From positions 52,961 through 116,960 of the forward strand of contig CAVYOA010000003.1 of NCBI GenBank assembly GCA_963769945.1: DNA of 64,000 nt, in the 5' to 3' direction. The position numbers and the translations under genes were made by a program. The DNA is from WHSW01 sp963769945 (GTDB lineage: Bacteria; Actinomycetota; Thermoleophilia; Solirubrobacterales; 70-9). Shown here piece by piece: positions 33,076 through 41,433 of this stretch; within the stretch, counting starts at the first letter, position 1, and the number at the start of each line of letters is the position of its first letter. The notes below the pieces were generated by a model. That model did not search any database. It saw only the letters and a list, made by a program, of their open reading frames with translations, and was not told the DNA's origin.

Positions 33076-35073
33076 CTATTCAGAGCCGGCGCTGAGCACC
33101 AGTTCGAGATCGGGGGAGAGGATCGCGATCACGGAGGAGAACTGGTTGGCGATTACCCGCGCACGGTTGATTTCGGCGCGGGTCCAAGCTCGCTCGTCCG
33201 ACCTATAGGCCTCGATGATGCCGAGGCTCTCGCCGCGGCAGATCACCGGCACCATCAGCAGGGAGCGCTCGCCGAGCGAGAGCAGGAGATCGACTTCGCC
33301 GGGGTCGCTTTCCGGGTCGCCGACCACGATCTGAACCGCGTGCTGGTCGCGCAGGACACGCCGCGAGATCGGGTAGTCGGCGATCGGGAAGATTGTCTGC
33401 TCGGTTTGCTCGCCGTTCTCGGCCAGCGTCTCGAGCGTTTCGTCGTCCGCGCGCCACGCCGAGACGCAGATCTTCGACGCTCCAAGCTCTGCGGAGATCA
33501 AGGCAAGGACGTTGTCGAGATCGCGGGCTGTCCTGGCGCTGGCCAGCCGGGCGCTGACGTGCACGAGCCGGCGGTCACTCGCGCTGATCGGCTGGTGCTC
33601 GGCCGGCATCGAGCGAAATGCGCGCACCAAGGAAGCGCGACAGACCTCGGCCGCGATCGGCGATACCTCCGGCCAAGCGGGGCCCGGACGTCCGAGCACG
33701 TAGCCCTGCCCCCATTCGACGTCCAGGTCGGCGAGCACCGCAAGCTCGTCCAGAGTCTCGATTCCCTCAGCACAGACGATCGCGCCGACATCGCGCGAGA
33801 AGCGCACGAAAGACTCAACCAACGCGGTCTGGGCCTGATCGGCGTGGATGCCCGAAATCAGCGCGCGGTCGAGCTTGACGATGTCGGGGCGCACCCGCAT
33901 CAGCTGCTTGAGGCCGGCGTGACCAGCCCCCGCGTCGTCAATCGCGATCCTAGCGCCGCGAGAACGCAGGTCCGCGATCGTCGCCGACAGCGAGTCGTCG
34001 TCGGGAACGAACTCGTGCTCGGTTATCTCGATCACCAGCCCTTCGAGATTTCCCTTCAAGGCTCGCTGAACGCAGTCGGCGGCTAGGGCCGACGGACTGA
34101 CGTTGACCGCCAGATGCGTCTCTATCGGCCGCCCCGTCGATCTCAGCGCGGCGCGAAGTCCCGCCGCCTCGAGCTCGGCTCCCAGCCCGCAGCCGTGGGC
34201 TTGGGCGAACCAAGAGTCGGGGGAGCGTCCGTTCTGACTCGGAAAGCGAGCCAGCGCCTCGTAACCCGTCAGGCGACCGTTGGCGATGCTGACAACCGGC
34301 TGAAAGACAGAGACGATCGGGTCCGGGAGGCTGAGCAGCTCCTCGATCTCAACTCGCTGGCGATCGCTCCACTCACCAGGCGAGTGCCCGGGGTCGTAAC
34401 GGCGAGTTCGGCGCCGACCGCCTCGTTTGGCCCAATAGAGCGCACTGTCGCCAAGTTGAAGCAGCGTCTGGGGGTCGCCGGCGTCGAGCGGGTAGGCGGC
34501 CACCCCCGCCGAGCAGCTGAGCCCCTGGCTCTCGACCGGAATCTCGGCGATCGTGTCGCGCGCGCGTTCGGCAACGGCATACGCGTCGCCCGGCTGAACC
34601 CCGGGGAGGATCAAGGCGAATTTCTGACCGCCGATCCGTGCCGCGGTATCCACGTCGCGGACGATTGCGCGGAGGGAGTCGCCGACCGCGCCGAGGATCT
34701 TGTCGCCGAAGGGATGACCGTGCTCCTCGTTGATCGCCTGGAAGCAGTCGAGATCGAGCACGACGAGGGCGAGCGGGTTCGCGTCGCTGGCGGCCGCTTC
34801 GAACTCCTCCGCGAGCTTGTCGTGAAAGCTGCGGTGGTTGAGCAGACCCGTGAGGGCGTCGGTGCCGGCCAGGGCGCGGAGCTGCGCCTGCTGGCGCAAG
34901 ATCACACCCGACGTGAGCAGGCCGGCCGCGCCCAGCGCTATCTCCGTATTCAGCCCGAGGTCGGTACCCCAGATTGCTAGAACCCAGACCACGACGCATG
35001 CCGCGGCGAGCTGGGCCAGCGCACCGGTGAGGGCGGGCCCAGGTCCGTTGATCTTTCGCAGTCTCGATCTCAC
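33076..35073 (-). CDS. EAL-domain c-di-GMP phosphodiesterase with degenerate GGDEF and GAF domains
   Basis: A 665-residue membrane protein. Two N-terminal helices (about residues 10-60: LAAACVVVWVLAIWG and IALGAAGLLTSGVIL) precede a GGDEF domain whose signature is GGQKF (RIGGQKFALILPG), so cyclase activity is almost certainly lost, though GTP binding is possible. The EAL domain looks active: GYEALARF, AVNVSPSAL, EITEHE, IAIDDAGAGHAG, DIVKLDRAL, AEGIETLDE and GQGYVLGRP supply the metal and catalytic Glu, Asn, Asp, Lys and Gln. A C-terminal GAF domain (about residues 510-650) may sense a small ligand. GTG 35073 is taken because a longer frame overlaps the binding-protein gene. Net prediction: it degrades c-di-GMP. 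Confidence 0.9.
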   Translation of the reverse strand: MRSRLRKINGPGPALTGALAQLAAACVVVWVLAIWGTDLGLNTEIALGAAGLLTSGVILRQQAQLRALAGTDALTGLLNHRSFHDKLAEEFEAAASDANPLALVVLDLDCFQAINEEHGHPFGDKILGAVGDSLRAIVRDVDTAARIGGQKFALILPGVQPGDAYAVAERARDTIAEIPVESQGLSCSAGVAAYPLDAGDPQTLLQLGDSALYWAKRGGRRRTRRYDPGHSPGEWSDRQRVEIEELLSLPDPIVSVFQPVVSIANGRLTGYEALARFPSQNGRSPDSWFAQAHGCGLGAELEAAGLRAALRSTGRPIETHLAVNVSPSALAADCVQRALKGNLEGLVIEITEHEFVPDDDSLSATIADLRSRGARIAIDDAGAGHAGLKQLMRVRPDIVKLDRALISGIHADQAQTALVESFVRFSRDVGAIVCAEGIETLDELAVLADLDVEWGQGYVLGRPGPAWPEVSPIAAEVCRASLVRAFRSMPAEHQPISASDRRLVHVSARLASARTARDLDNVLALISAELGASKICVSAWRADDETLETLAENGEQTEQTIFPIADYPISRRVLRDQHAVQIVVGDPESDPGEVDLLLSLGERSLLMVPVICRGESLGIIEAYRSDERAWTRAEINRARVIANQFSSVIAILSPDLELVLSAGSE

Positions 35074-35138
35074 ACTGGGTTGCGACTCCGGGAGTCCCCC
35101 ACACACCCATCGGCGGCCTGTGGACCAATCTTGAGTCG

Positions 35139-36131
35139 CTATTTGCGGTTTTTCGCTGTGTCTGGCGAGAATCCCGCATCGATGTCGATTGGGCTCGAGA
35201 CGATCTCGTGCCTGAGATCCCACGCTGCCCAGCGTCGCAGCGCGACGCGATCGAGCTCGACGTCGCCCGTCAGTGCTGCGGCTTCGATCAGGGAGTCGAG
35301 CTGTGCGCGCTGCTCGGCGCGGTCCAGGGCGGGTGCCGAGGCAAGCAGCGCCGAGAGCGCTCGCTCCGGGTTGGCGACCGCCATGCGGCTGCCGTCGCCG
35401 AGCGCCGCGACTACGTTGGCCACCAGCTCCGGCTCGGCTTCGATGGTCTCGGCCGAGGTCGCGACGACGAGTTCGGGATACGCGGGAGCGCCGTAATCGT
35501 CCACGCGAAACTCTCGCGTCGGCACTCCGAGCTCTCGCAGCATTACTCCCTCGGCGTTCCAAAACGCAGTTGCGGCATCGAGCCGGCCGGCCGAGAGCGC
35601 CGCGATCGAGTCGAACCCGATCGTGACTCGAGCGACGTCCGCTGCATCGGCGCCCCCGGCCTCGAGCACGGAATCGAGCACGGCATCGTCGGAGGGCAGC
35701 CCGGTCACACCTACTGCGCCGCCCTCGAGATCGCGCGGCGAGTGCACTGCAGAGCGATCCGCAGCGATCACCGCCGCCAGCGGGCGCTGCACGATCGCCG
35801 CTACGCCGACGACATCGATGCCGCGCTCGCGCGCCAGCGCCAAGTCGTGGATGTCGAGAACCGCGAAGTCGGCACGGCCTGCGCTGAGCAGCTTTGGCGC
35901 GTCGCTGGACGACGACGGCTGACGAACCTCGAGCTCGACCCCGCGCTGGCCGAACTCGCCGGTGGCCAGCGCCGTGTAGATGCCGACGTGGACGGCGTTA
36001 GGCTGAAAATCCAGCACGAGGGTCGCCTCCTGCGAGGCGCCCGGTTCAGCACCGTCCTCTGCGCAAGCCCCGAGGGTGACCGGGAGCGAAGCGAAGACGA
36101 CGGCCGCCAGCAGCGCGACCACCCTTGTCAT
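35139..36131 (-). CDS. NMT1/THI5-like ABC transporter substrate-binding lipoprotein
   Basis: A 330-residue protein with a lipoprotein signal (VVALLAAVVFASLPVTLGAC, lipobox LGAC). The mature start TLVLDFQPNAVHVGIYTALATG (quoted in two parts: LVLDFQPNAVHVGIYTA) and the following GVELEVRQPSSSSDAPKLL match the NMT1/THI5-like family, which binds pyrimidine thiamin precursors (ThiY) or nitrate/taurine-like ligands. No permease or ATPase gene is adjacent, so it is an orphan binding protein or works with components elsewhere. It lies 65 bp upstream of the EAL gene on the same strand and is divergent from ppa. Confidence 0.85.
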   Translation of the reverse strand: MTRVVALLAAVVFASLPVTLGACAEDGAEPGASQEATLVLDFQPNAVHVGIYTALATGEFGQRGVELEVRQPSSSSDAPKLLSAGRADFAVLDIHDLALARERGIDVVGVAAIVQRPLAAVIAADRSAVHSPRDLEGGAVGVTGLPSDDAVLDSVLEAGGADAADVARVTIGFDSIAALSAGRLDAATAFWNAEGVMLRELGVPTREFRVDDYGAPAYPELVVATSAETIEAEPELVANVVAALGDGSRMAVANPERALSALLASAPALDRAEQRAQLDSLIEAAALTGDVELDRVALRRWAAWDLRHEIVSSPIDIDAGFSPDTAKNRK

Positions 36132-36195
36132 TCGCCGGCCAGACTAGTGGCTGGCGACAGCGTGTCGTTGCCAGCGCGTCGATACGCTTGCCCGT

Positions 36196-36732
36196 GTGTT
36201 CGAGCATCCGCTCACCGATGAGCACCCGGTCACCCGCGAGCTCTTGGCGCTGGTCGAAATTCCCAAGGGCTCTCGTAACAAATACGAGTACGACGAGGGA
36301 ATCGGACGTGTGGTGCTGGACCGCTATCTGTCTTCGTCCATGGTTTATCCGGCCGATTACGGCTTTCTCATGGGCCACCGTGGCCGCGACGGCGACCCGC
36401 TCGACGCCATCGTCTGCGTCTCGGAGCCGACCTTCCCGGGTTGCGTGATCCCGGTCAAGCCGATCGCCCTGTTCGTGATGCAGGATGAGAAAGGCGAAGA
36501 CGACAAAGTCGTTTGCGTGCCGACCCAGGATCCCGGGTGGAATCACGCCGAGACGCTCGAGGACATCCCCGAACAGCTGCAGCGCGAGATCACCCACTTC
36601 TTCTCCGTCTACAAGCAGCTCGAGGGCAAGGAGGTTCAGGTGGATGGGTGGCAGTCGCTGGACAAGGCGCTCGAGGTGATCGCCGACGGTCGCAAGCTGC
36701 AGATGCAGCACGACGCACCGCGTCGTAGTTAG
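36196..36732 (+). CDS. ppa: Inorganic pyrophosphatase (family I)
   Basis: A 178-residue soluble pyrophosphatase. EIPKGSRNKYEYDEGIG contains the Lys/Glu/Lys-Tyr substrate residues, YPADYGFLMGHRGRDGDPLD contains the metal Asp cluster (D-G-D-P-L-D), and DIPEQLQREITHFFSVYKQLEGKEV (cited by its HFFSVYKQLEGKEV end) the C-terminal conserved block. It hydrolyses pyrophosphate and drives biosynthetic reactions. GTG 36196 is preceded by TACGCT at 36183-36188 with 7 nt between, a leaderless arrangement. Tandem repeats follow the stop. Confidence 0.96.
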   Translation: MFEHPLTDEHPVTRELLALVEIPKGSRNKYEYDEGIGRVVLDRYLSSSMVYPADYGFLMGHRGRDGDPLDAIVCVSEPTFPGCVIPVKPIALFVMQDEKGEDDKVVCVPTQDPGWNHAETLEDIPEQLQREITHFFSVYKQLEGKEVQVDGWQSLDKALEVIADGRKLQMQHDAPRRS

Positions 36733-36739
36733 ATCCTCC

Positions 36740-36800
36740 CGCGCCGCCGCGACTGGTTCCCGCGCCGCCGCGACCGGTTCCCGCCCCGCCGCCGGCGGCT
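36740..36800. repeat. 21-bp G+C-rich tandem repeat, nearly three copies
   Basis: Copies at 36740-36760 and 36761-36781 are identical except one base (T or C at the sixteenth position), and a decayed third follows to 36800. The unit begins CGCGCCGCCGCGAC. It fills the gap between ppa and the aquaporin promoter. It could arise by slippage or act as a transcript-end element. Confidence 0.7.
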
Positions 36801-36845
36801 AGTGGCTACACTGCCGCCCGCAACCGACCGAGGAGGAGTTTTCAA

Positions 36846-37631
36846 GTGCAGGACCGAGGGCTAGCCGCCTACATCGCCGAGTTGATTGGGACCTTGCTCC
36901 TGGTCTTCGTCGTGGGAACAGTCGTGACTCTGTACGTCGCAACGAGCCCGACGGCAACCACCGGCTCCGACTTCGCCGTGATCGGCCTCGTTCACGCCTT
37001 CGCGCTGTTCATGCTGATCATCGCCTTCGGTCAGGTCAGCGGCGGTCACTTCAACCCGGTCGTCACTTTGGCGGCCACCGTGTTGCGCAGGATCGACCCT
37101 GTCGACGCTGTCGTCTACATGCTCGCCCAGCTCTCGGGCGGTGTCCTCGGCGCGCTGCTGGTCAAGGGCCTGCTGCTCGACGAGGGTCGCGCCGGCGGCT
37201 ACGGCAACGTCGAGGTATCGGACCTGCTCAGCGGCAACTTCGGCGGCGGGGTCGTCGAGGCGCTAGGAACCTTGCTGTTGGTGCTGACGATCTGCGCCGT
37301 GGCATTGAACCCTCGTGCGCGCCAGGAGTGGGCGCCGTGGGCGATCGGGGCGACGCTTGGCTTCGCAGTGATGATCCTCGGTCCCCTCACCGGCGGCTCG
37401 TTCAACCCGGCGCGCTGGTTCGGCCCGGCCTTGATCAGCGAGTCGCTCGACGGCAGCGACCTGCTCGTCTACGTGCTCGGTCCGATCGTTGGTGCGCTGG
37501 TCGCCGTTGGCGTCTACCGCTTCGTCATCGCGGGCCCGCAGTACGCAGAGGGCGCGGAGCCACCGACTTCGGACGCCCGTGCGGTCGGCCAGGCCGTCAA
37601 GGACGCAGAGGTACGCACGCGTAACCAGTAG
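36846..37631 (+). CDS. Aquaporin / MIP-family channel
   Basis: A 261-residue protein with six membrane helices and two NPA-type half-helices: GGHFNPVVTLAATV (NPV instead of NPA) and GGSFNPARWFGPALI (NPA intact). The first motif change is known in some bacterial MIPs. The residue before the second NPA region and the Arg after it (NPAR) keep the selectivity filter Arg. Water or small neutral solutes are expected; aquaporin versus glycerol facilitator cannot be settled. GTG 36846 has a strong AGGAGGAG site 7-8 nt upstream. C-terminal tail after VYRFVIAGP is cytoplasmic and acidic. Confidence 0.93.
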   Translation: MQDRGLAAYIAELIGTLLLVFVVGTVVTLYVATSPTATTGSDFAVIGLVHAFALFMLIIAFGQVSGGHFNPVVTLAATVLRRIDPVDAVVYMLAQLSGGVLGALLVKGLLLDEGRAGGYGNVEVSDLLSGNFGGGVVEALGTLLLVLTICAVALNPRARQEWAPWAIGATLGFAVMILGPLTGGSFNPARWFGPALISESLDGSDLLVYVLGPIVGALVAVGVYRFVIAGPQYAEGAEPPTSDARAVGQAVKDAEVRTRNQ

Positions 37632-37667
37632 TAGCGGCGAGCCACGCCTCGCTACCGTTGCGGCTGC

Positions 37668-39881
37668 ATGCGCCGCGTCACCTTCTCGCGCAACTTCACG
37701 CTCTCGCTCTCGCGCACCTGTCGCTGCTATTGCAAGTACTGCGCCTTTGCCACACATAAGGCGCACCTGTACTCACCCGAGGAGGTTGAGCAGCGCCTGG
37801 AGCAGGCGCTGCGGCGCAATGCCAAGGAGTTGCTGGTCCTAACGGGCGAGGCCCCGGAGGTCAACCCGCTCGTCGCGGCGAGGCTACGCGAGTACGGGCA
37901 CAGCGACTTCGTCTCCTACGTCGTCTGGGCGTGCGAGCAGGCGCTCGAGCGCGGCCTGTTACCGCACACGAACCTTGGCGTGCTCTCGCGCGCCGATCTC
38001 GCTCGCCTGCGCGAGGTGACGGCGTCGCAGGGGTTGATGCTCGAGTCGATCTCCGAGCGCCTGATGCGGACCGTCCACGCAGGTTCCCCGACCAAGCACC
38101 CGGCCGTGCGCCTGGAGACGATCGAGGCTGCCGGTGAGCTGCGGATCCCATTTACCAGTGGGATCCTCGTTGGTATCGGCGAGACCGAGGCCGAGCGCAT
38201 CGCCTCGCTCGAGGCGCTGGCCGATGTCCATGCCCGTCACGGCCACATCCAGGAGATCATCCTGCAGAACTTCGTTTCGCACCCGCGCTACTACGGGGCC
38301 GAAGTGGCGGACATCGCCGACGCCGCCTCGAGCGAACGCTGGGCCGGCGACGGGTCGGAAAAGGCCCCACTCGGAGAGAAACCCACCGATCAGGCTTTGC
38401 CTGCCTGGGCGACCGAGGTCACCCTCGACGACATGAAACACCTCGTGGCCACGGCGCGGGAGCTGATGCCCGACGTCGGCATTCAGGTTCCGCCGAACTT
38501 GAGCGACTGGTGGCTCGATCTGGTCGATGCCGGCGCCACCGACCTCGGCGGGCTCTCGGCTAATGGCGATCACATCTCGCCCGAGCACGCGTTTCCCAGC
38601 CCGCATCAGGTCCGAAAGCAGCTGGCGCCGCGCGGGTACGCGCTGACCGAGCGCCTCTGCGTCTACCCGCAGTACCTGGAGAGCACCTGGCTCGAGCAGG
38701 GCGTGCTCGACGCGGTCAAGCTCAGCTACTGGAGCTTCATCCCGCGCCGCGGCTCGGGCCGGCGTTCAGAGCGCCAGATCGATCCCGAGCTGGCAGCGAG
38801 CGCGATTGAGAAGGGCCGCCAAGGGTTGGAGCTGACCGAGGACGAGCTCACGGCGATGTTCGCCGAGACCCGCCCCGAGGTGATCGAGCAGATGCGCCTT
38901 GGCGCTGACGGGCTTCGCAGCGAGCTGGCCGGGGAAACGGCGACGTTCGTCGTTAACCGCAACGTCAACTTCACCAACGTCTGCGTCGTCGGCTGCGCTT
39001 TTTGCGGCTTCGGCCAGGGCAAGCGCTCACCCGACGCCTACCACATCACCGAGGACGAGTTCCAGGCACGGATCGCCGAGGCGGTCACCGTCGGCGCGAC
39101 CGAGATCTGCATGCAGGGGGGCATCCATCCCGACTATTCGCTCGAGCACTACGGGCGCTGGCTGCGCCTGGCCAAGGAGGCGGCGCCGCAACTGCACCTC
39201 CACGCCTACTCGCCGATGGAGGTCCACTACATGTGCGAGCGCTCGGGCAAGTCGCCCGACGCGGTATTCGACTACCTGCGCGAGTGCGGGCTCGGCTCGA
39301 CCCCCGGCACCGCAGCCGAGGTGCTCGATGACGGGGTCCGGGCACGGATCTCGCCGAACAAGCTGCCCGCAGGGCGCTGGGTCGAGATCATCGAGGCCTG
39401 TCATCGCGCCGGTCTGCGCTCGACCTCGACGGTCATGTTCGGCCACATCGAAGAGCCATGGGAGCTCGCTCGCCACATGCGTGTCGTGCGCGAGCTCCAA
39501 GAGCGCACCGGTGGGATCACCGAGTTCGTGCCGCTCAGCTTCATCCCGTTTCAAACGATGCTCGGCCGCACCCATGGCATCGAAGAGATCTCGCGCCAGG
39601 ACAATCTCAAGCACACGGCCGCCTTTCGCCTCGCTCTCGGGCGCTCGATCAAGAACCTGCAGGCGAGCTGGGTGAAGATGGGGCTCGACGCCGCCACCGA
39701 GAGCCTTCACTGGGGCGTCAATGACCTCGGCGGCACGCTGATGGAGGAAAATATCTCGCGCATGGCAGGTTCCCAGCACGGCGTCCGGCTCGAGCCCGAG
39801 GACCTGATCGAGGCAGCCCGCGCCGCCGGGCGCACCCCGGCACAGCGCACCACGCTTTACGAGATCGTCGAGACCTACTAA
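37668..39881 (+). CDS. fbiC: Bifunctional FO synthase (CofG-CofH fusion)
   Basis: A 737-residue protein with two radical-SAM halves, as FbiC in actinobacteria. The CofG half has CRCYCKYCAF (C18, C22, C25 as CxxxCxxC) and the CofH half has NVNFTNVCVVGCAFCGF (cluster Cys at about 439, 443 and 446). Together they make 7,8-didemethyl-8-hydroxy-5-deazariboflavin (FO), the chromophore of F420, from tyrosine and 5-amino-6-ribitylaminouracil. FVPLSFIPFQTMLGR and GVNDLGGTLMEENISRMAGS (split as GVNDLGGTLMEEN) are CofH-type. TACCGT at 37653 lies 9 nt before the ATG. Converges with cofE. Confidence 0.97.
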   Translation: MRRVTFSRNFTLSLSRTCRCYCKYCAFATHKAHLYSPEEVEQRLEQALRRNAKELLVLTGEAPEVNPLVAARLREYGHSDFVSYVVWACEQALERGLLPHTNLGVLSRADLARLREVTASQGLMLESISERLMRTVHAGSPTKHPAVRLETIEAAGELRIPFTSGILVGIGETEAERIASLEALADVHARHGHIQEIILQNFVSHPRYYGAEVADIADAASSERWAGDGSEKAPLGEKPTDQALPAWATEVTLDDMKHLVATARELMPDVGIQVPPNLSDWWLDLVDAGATDLGGLSANGDHISPEHAFPSPHQVRKQLAPRGYALTERLCVYPQYLESTWLEQGVLDAVKLSYWSFIPRRGSGRRSERQIDPELAASAIEKGRQGLELTEDELTAMFAETRPEVIEQMRLGADGLRSELAGETATFVVNRNVNFTNVCVVGCAFCGFGQGKRSPDAYHITEDEFQARIAEAVTVGATEICMQGGIHPDYSLEHYGRWLRLAKEAAPQLHLHAYSPMEVHYMCERSGKSPDAVFDYLRECGLGSTPGTAAEVLDDGVRARISPNKLPAGRWVEIIEACHRAGLRSTSTVMFGHIEEPWELARHMRVVRELQERTGGITEFVPLSFIPFQTMLGRTHGIEEISRQDNLKHTAAFRLALGRSIKNLQASWVKMGLDAATESLHWGVNDLGGTLMEENISRMAGSQHGVRLEPEDLIEAARAAGRTPAQRTTLYEIVETY

Positions 39882-39912
39882 CGGAGTCGTTCCGCCTACC
39901 AGCGACGCCCGC

Positions 39913-40674
39913 TCAGCGAAACAGATCCTCGCCGCCTGGACGCTGCAAAGCTGCTGCAGCCCCCGGCCCGTCGTCGCCGGTCCGCAGGTGGGCGGCGCCG
40001 CGGATCACCACGGCCGGGGTGCCGGAGGTCTTGTCCCGCGCGAGGTCGGCGGCAGCTGCGAGCTGATCGGCGTTGGCGATCGCCGTGGCTGCAAGCTCGC
40101 GGCCGTGTGCGTCGCTGCGCCCGCGCCAATCATCCACGGCCACGACACCGGCACAGCCGATCGCGACTTCGGCCTGGCCGTTTCGCCACGGGCGCCCGAA
40201 GCTGTCGCTAACGATGACACCGGGTCGCGAGCCCGACTCGGCCGAGATCTCGCCGCGGATTCGACGCGCCGAGGCGTCGGCGTCGAGTGGCAGCAGCGCC
40301 ACCTCGGCGTCACCGGGCAGGTTCGAGGCGTCGATGCCGGCATTGGCACAGATCCAGCCGGCGTGCGTTTCGACGATGAGCACACCGTGCTCGGCGCGCA
40401 CGATGCGACGGGCTTCGCCGAGGACGAGCTCGACGAGGCGCGGATCCTTGCCGAGCTTGGCGCCTAGCTCGTGCGCACGAGGCGAGGGCTCGACCTCGCC
40501 CAGTGACCTGACTCGGCCTTCGGCCTTGGACACCACCTTCTGTGAGATGCAGACGATGTCGTCGTCGCCGAGCGCGAGCCCGGCGCTGGCCGTTGCCTCG
40601 GCTACGAGGAGGCCGACGCTGTCGCCCCCAGCGACCTCGGCGATTCCGGGGACGGCAACAACCTCGAGGCTCAC
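39913..40674 (-). CDS. cofE: Coenzyme F420-0:L-glutamate ligase
   Basis: A 253-residue ligase that adds gamma-linked glutamates to F420-0 using GTP. ICISQKVVSKAEGRV near residue 40 (seen as VCISQKVVSKAEGRV), HAGWICANAGIDASN and VSDSFGRPWRNGQAEVAIG are CofE signatures. It corresponds to the N-terminal domain of mycobacterial FbiB without the nitroreductase-like C-terminal domain, so the dehydro-F420 reductase function must be elsewhere. ATGA overlap with cofC upstream (4 nt). Last gene of npdG-cofD-cofC-cofE. Confidence 0.96.
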   Translation of the reverse strand: MSLEVVAVPGIAEVAGGDSVGLLVAEATASAGLALGDDDIVCISQKVVSKAEGRVRSLGEVEPSPRAHELGAKLGKDPRLVELVLGEARRIVRAEHGVLIVETHAGWICANAGIDASNLPGDAEVALLPLDADASARRIRGEISAESGSRPGVIVSDSFGRPWRNGQAEVAIGCAGVVAVDDWRGRSDAHGRELAATAIANADQLAAAADLARDKTSGTPAVVIRGAAHLRTGDDGPGAAAALQRPGGEDLFR

Positions 40675-41372
40675 TTGCTTGCCAGCGCCTTTTGGACTTG
40701 CGCCAGCGCATCCGCCGTGGCGGGCGCGCGTTGCGGATCGTCGGCGAGCGCCGTCGCCAGCGCCTTGAGATCGTCGGGCGTGTCGAGATCGAGCGCCATA
40801 GATTCGAGCGCCTCGGTTGCGACCTCGAAGCCCGCGCGAGTGGCGCGGTCGCGATGGCGCGCGGCGCTGTCTTCACCGAAGGCGGGGCCGATCGCGTCGG
40901 CAGGGGCCAGCAGTAGCGCATTGGTGCCAGTCCCGTGGCGGTCCGGGACGACCGAGACCTTCCCCGGCGCCATGCGCTCGAGCGCGCCGTCGAGTTCGAC
41001 CGGATCGAGCAGCGGGCAGTCGCCGGGGAGCAGAACCGAGCATTCAGCCTTAAGTGCGATGGCGCGGATGATGCCCAGGGTGGCCGCCTCGGAATGACCG
41101 TGGTCTTGGGGCTCTTGAAGAACCTCGATTGGCGTCTTCACGCGCCGGGTATGCGAAAGCGCGATGCGCTCGGCCCGTCCCTCGCCGGTGACGACGATCA
41201 CGCGCTCGATCGAGTTCGTGGCGGTGACCGCGACAAGGACGTCCGCGAGCATTGCCTTGACAACGGCAGCGCGCTGTTTGCGATCGATCGTCTCGAGCAG
41301 GCGCTGCTTTGCCTGCCCGAACCGCTTCACGGGAATGATCGCTGTCGCCTTCACGAGCGGATGATCGCGCAC
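40671..41372 (-). CDS. cofC: 2-phospho-L-lactate (or PEP) guanylyltransferase
   Basis: A 233-residue nucleotidyltransferase. AIIPVKRFGQAKQRLLETID is the glycosyltransferase-A-like GTP loop, SVLLPGDCPLLDPVE holds the metal Asp, and VPDRHGTGTNALLL is the CofC/FbiD-specific segment. It makes the guanylylated three-carbon intermediate used by CofD; actinobacterial FbiD uses phosphoenolpyruvate. Overlaps cofE by 4 nt; 61 bp follow the cofD stop. Confidence 0.95.
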   Translation of the reverse strand: MRDHPLVKATAIIPVKRFGQAKQRLLETIDRKQRAAVVKAMLADVLVAVTATNSIERVIVVTGEGRAERIALSHTRRVKTPIEVLQEPQDHGHSEAATLGIIRAIALKAECSVLLPGDCPLLDPVELDGALERMAPGKVSVVPDRHGTGTNALLLAPADAIGPAFGEDSAARHRDRATRAGFEVATEALESMALDLDTPDDLKALATALADDPQRAPATADALAQVQKALASK

Positions 41373-41433
41373 GCTCGCAGGGACGGGAGAGGAGACGGGG
41401 ACCCGGCACAGCGCCGGTGCAAGAACACCGCCG

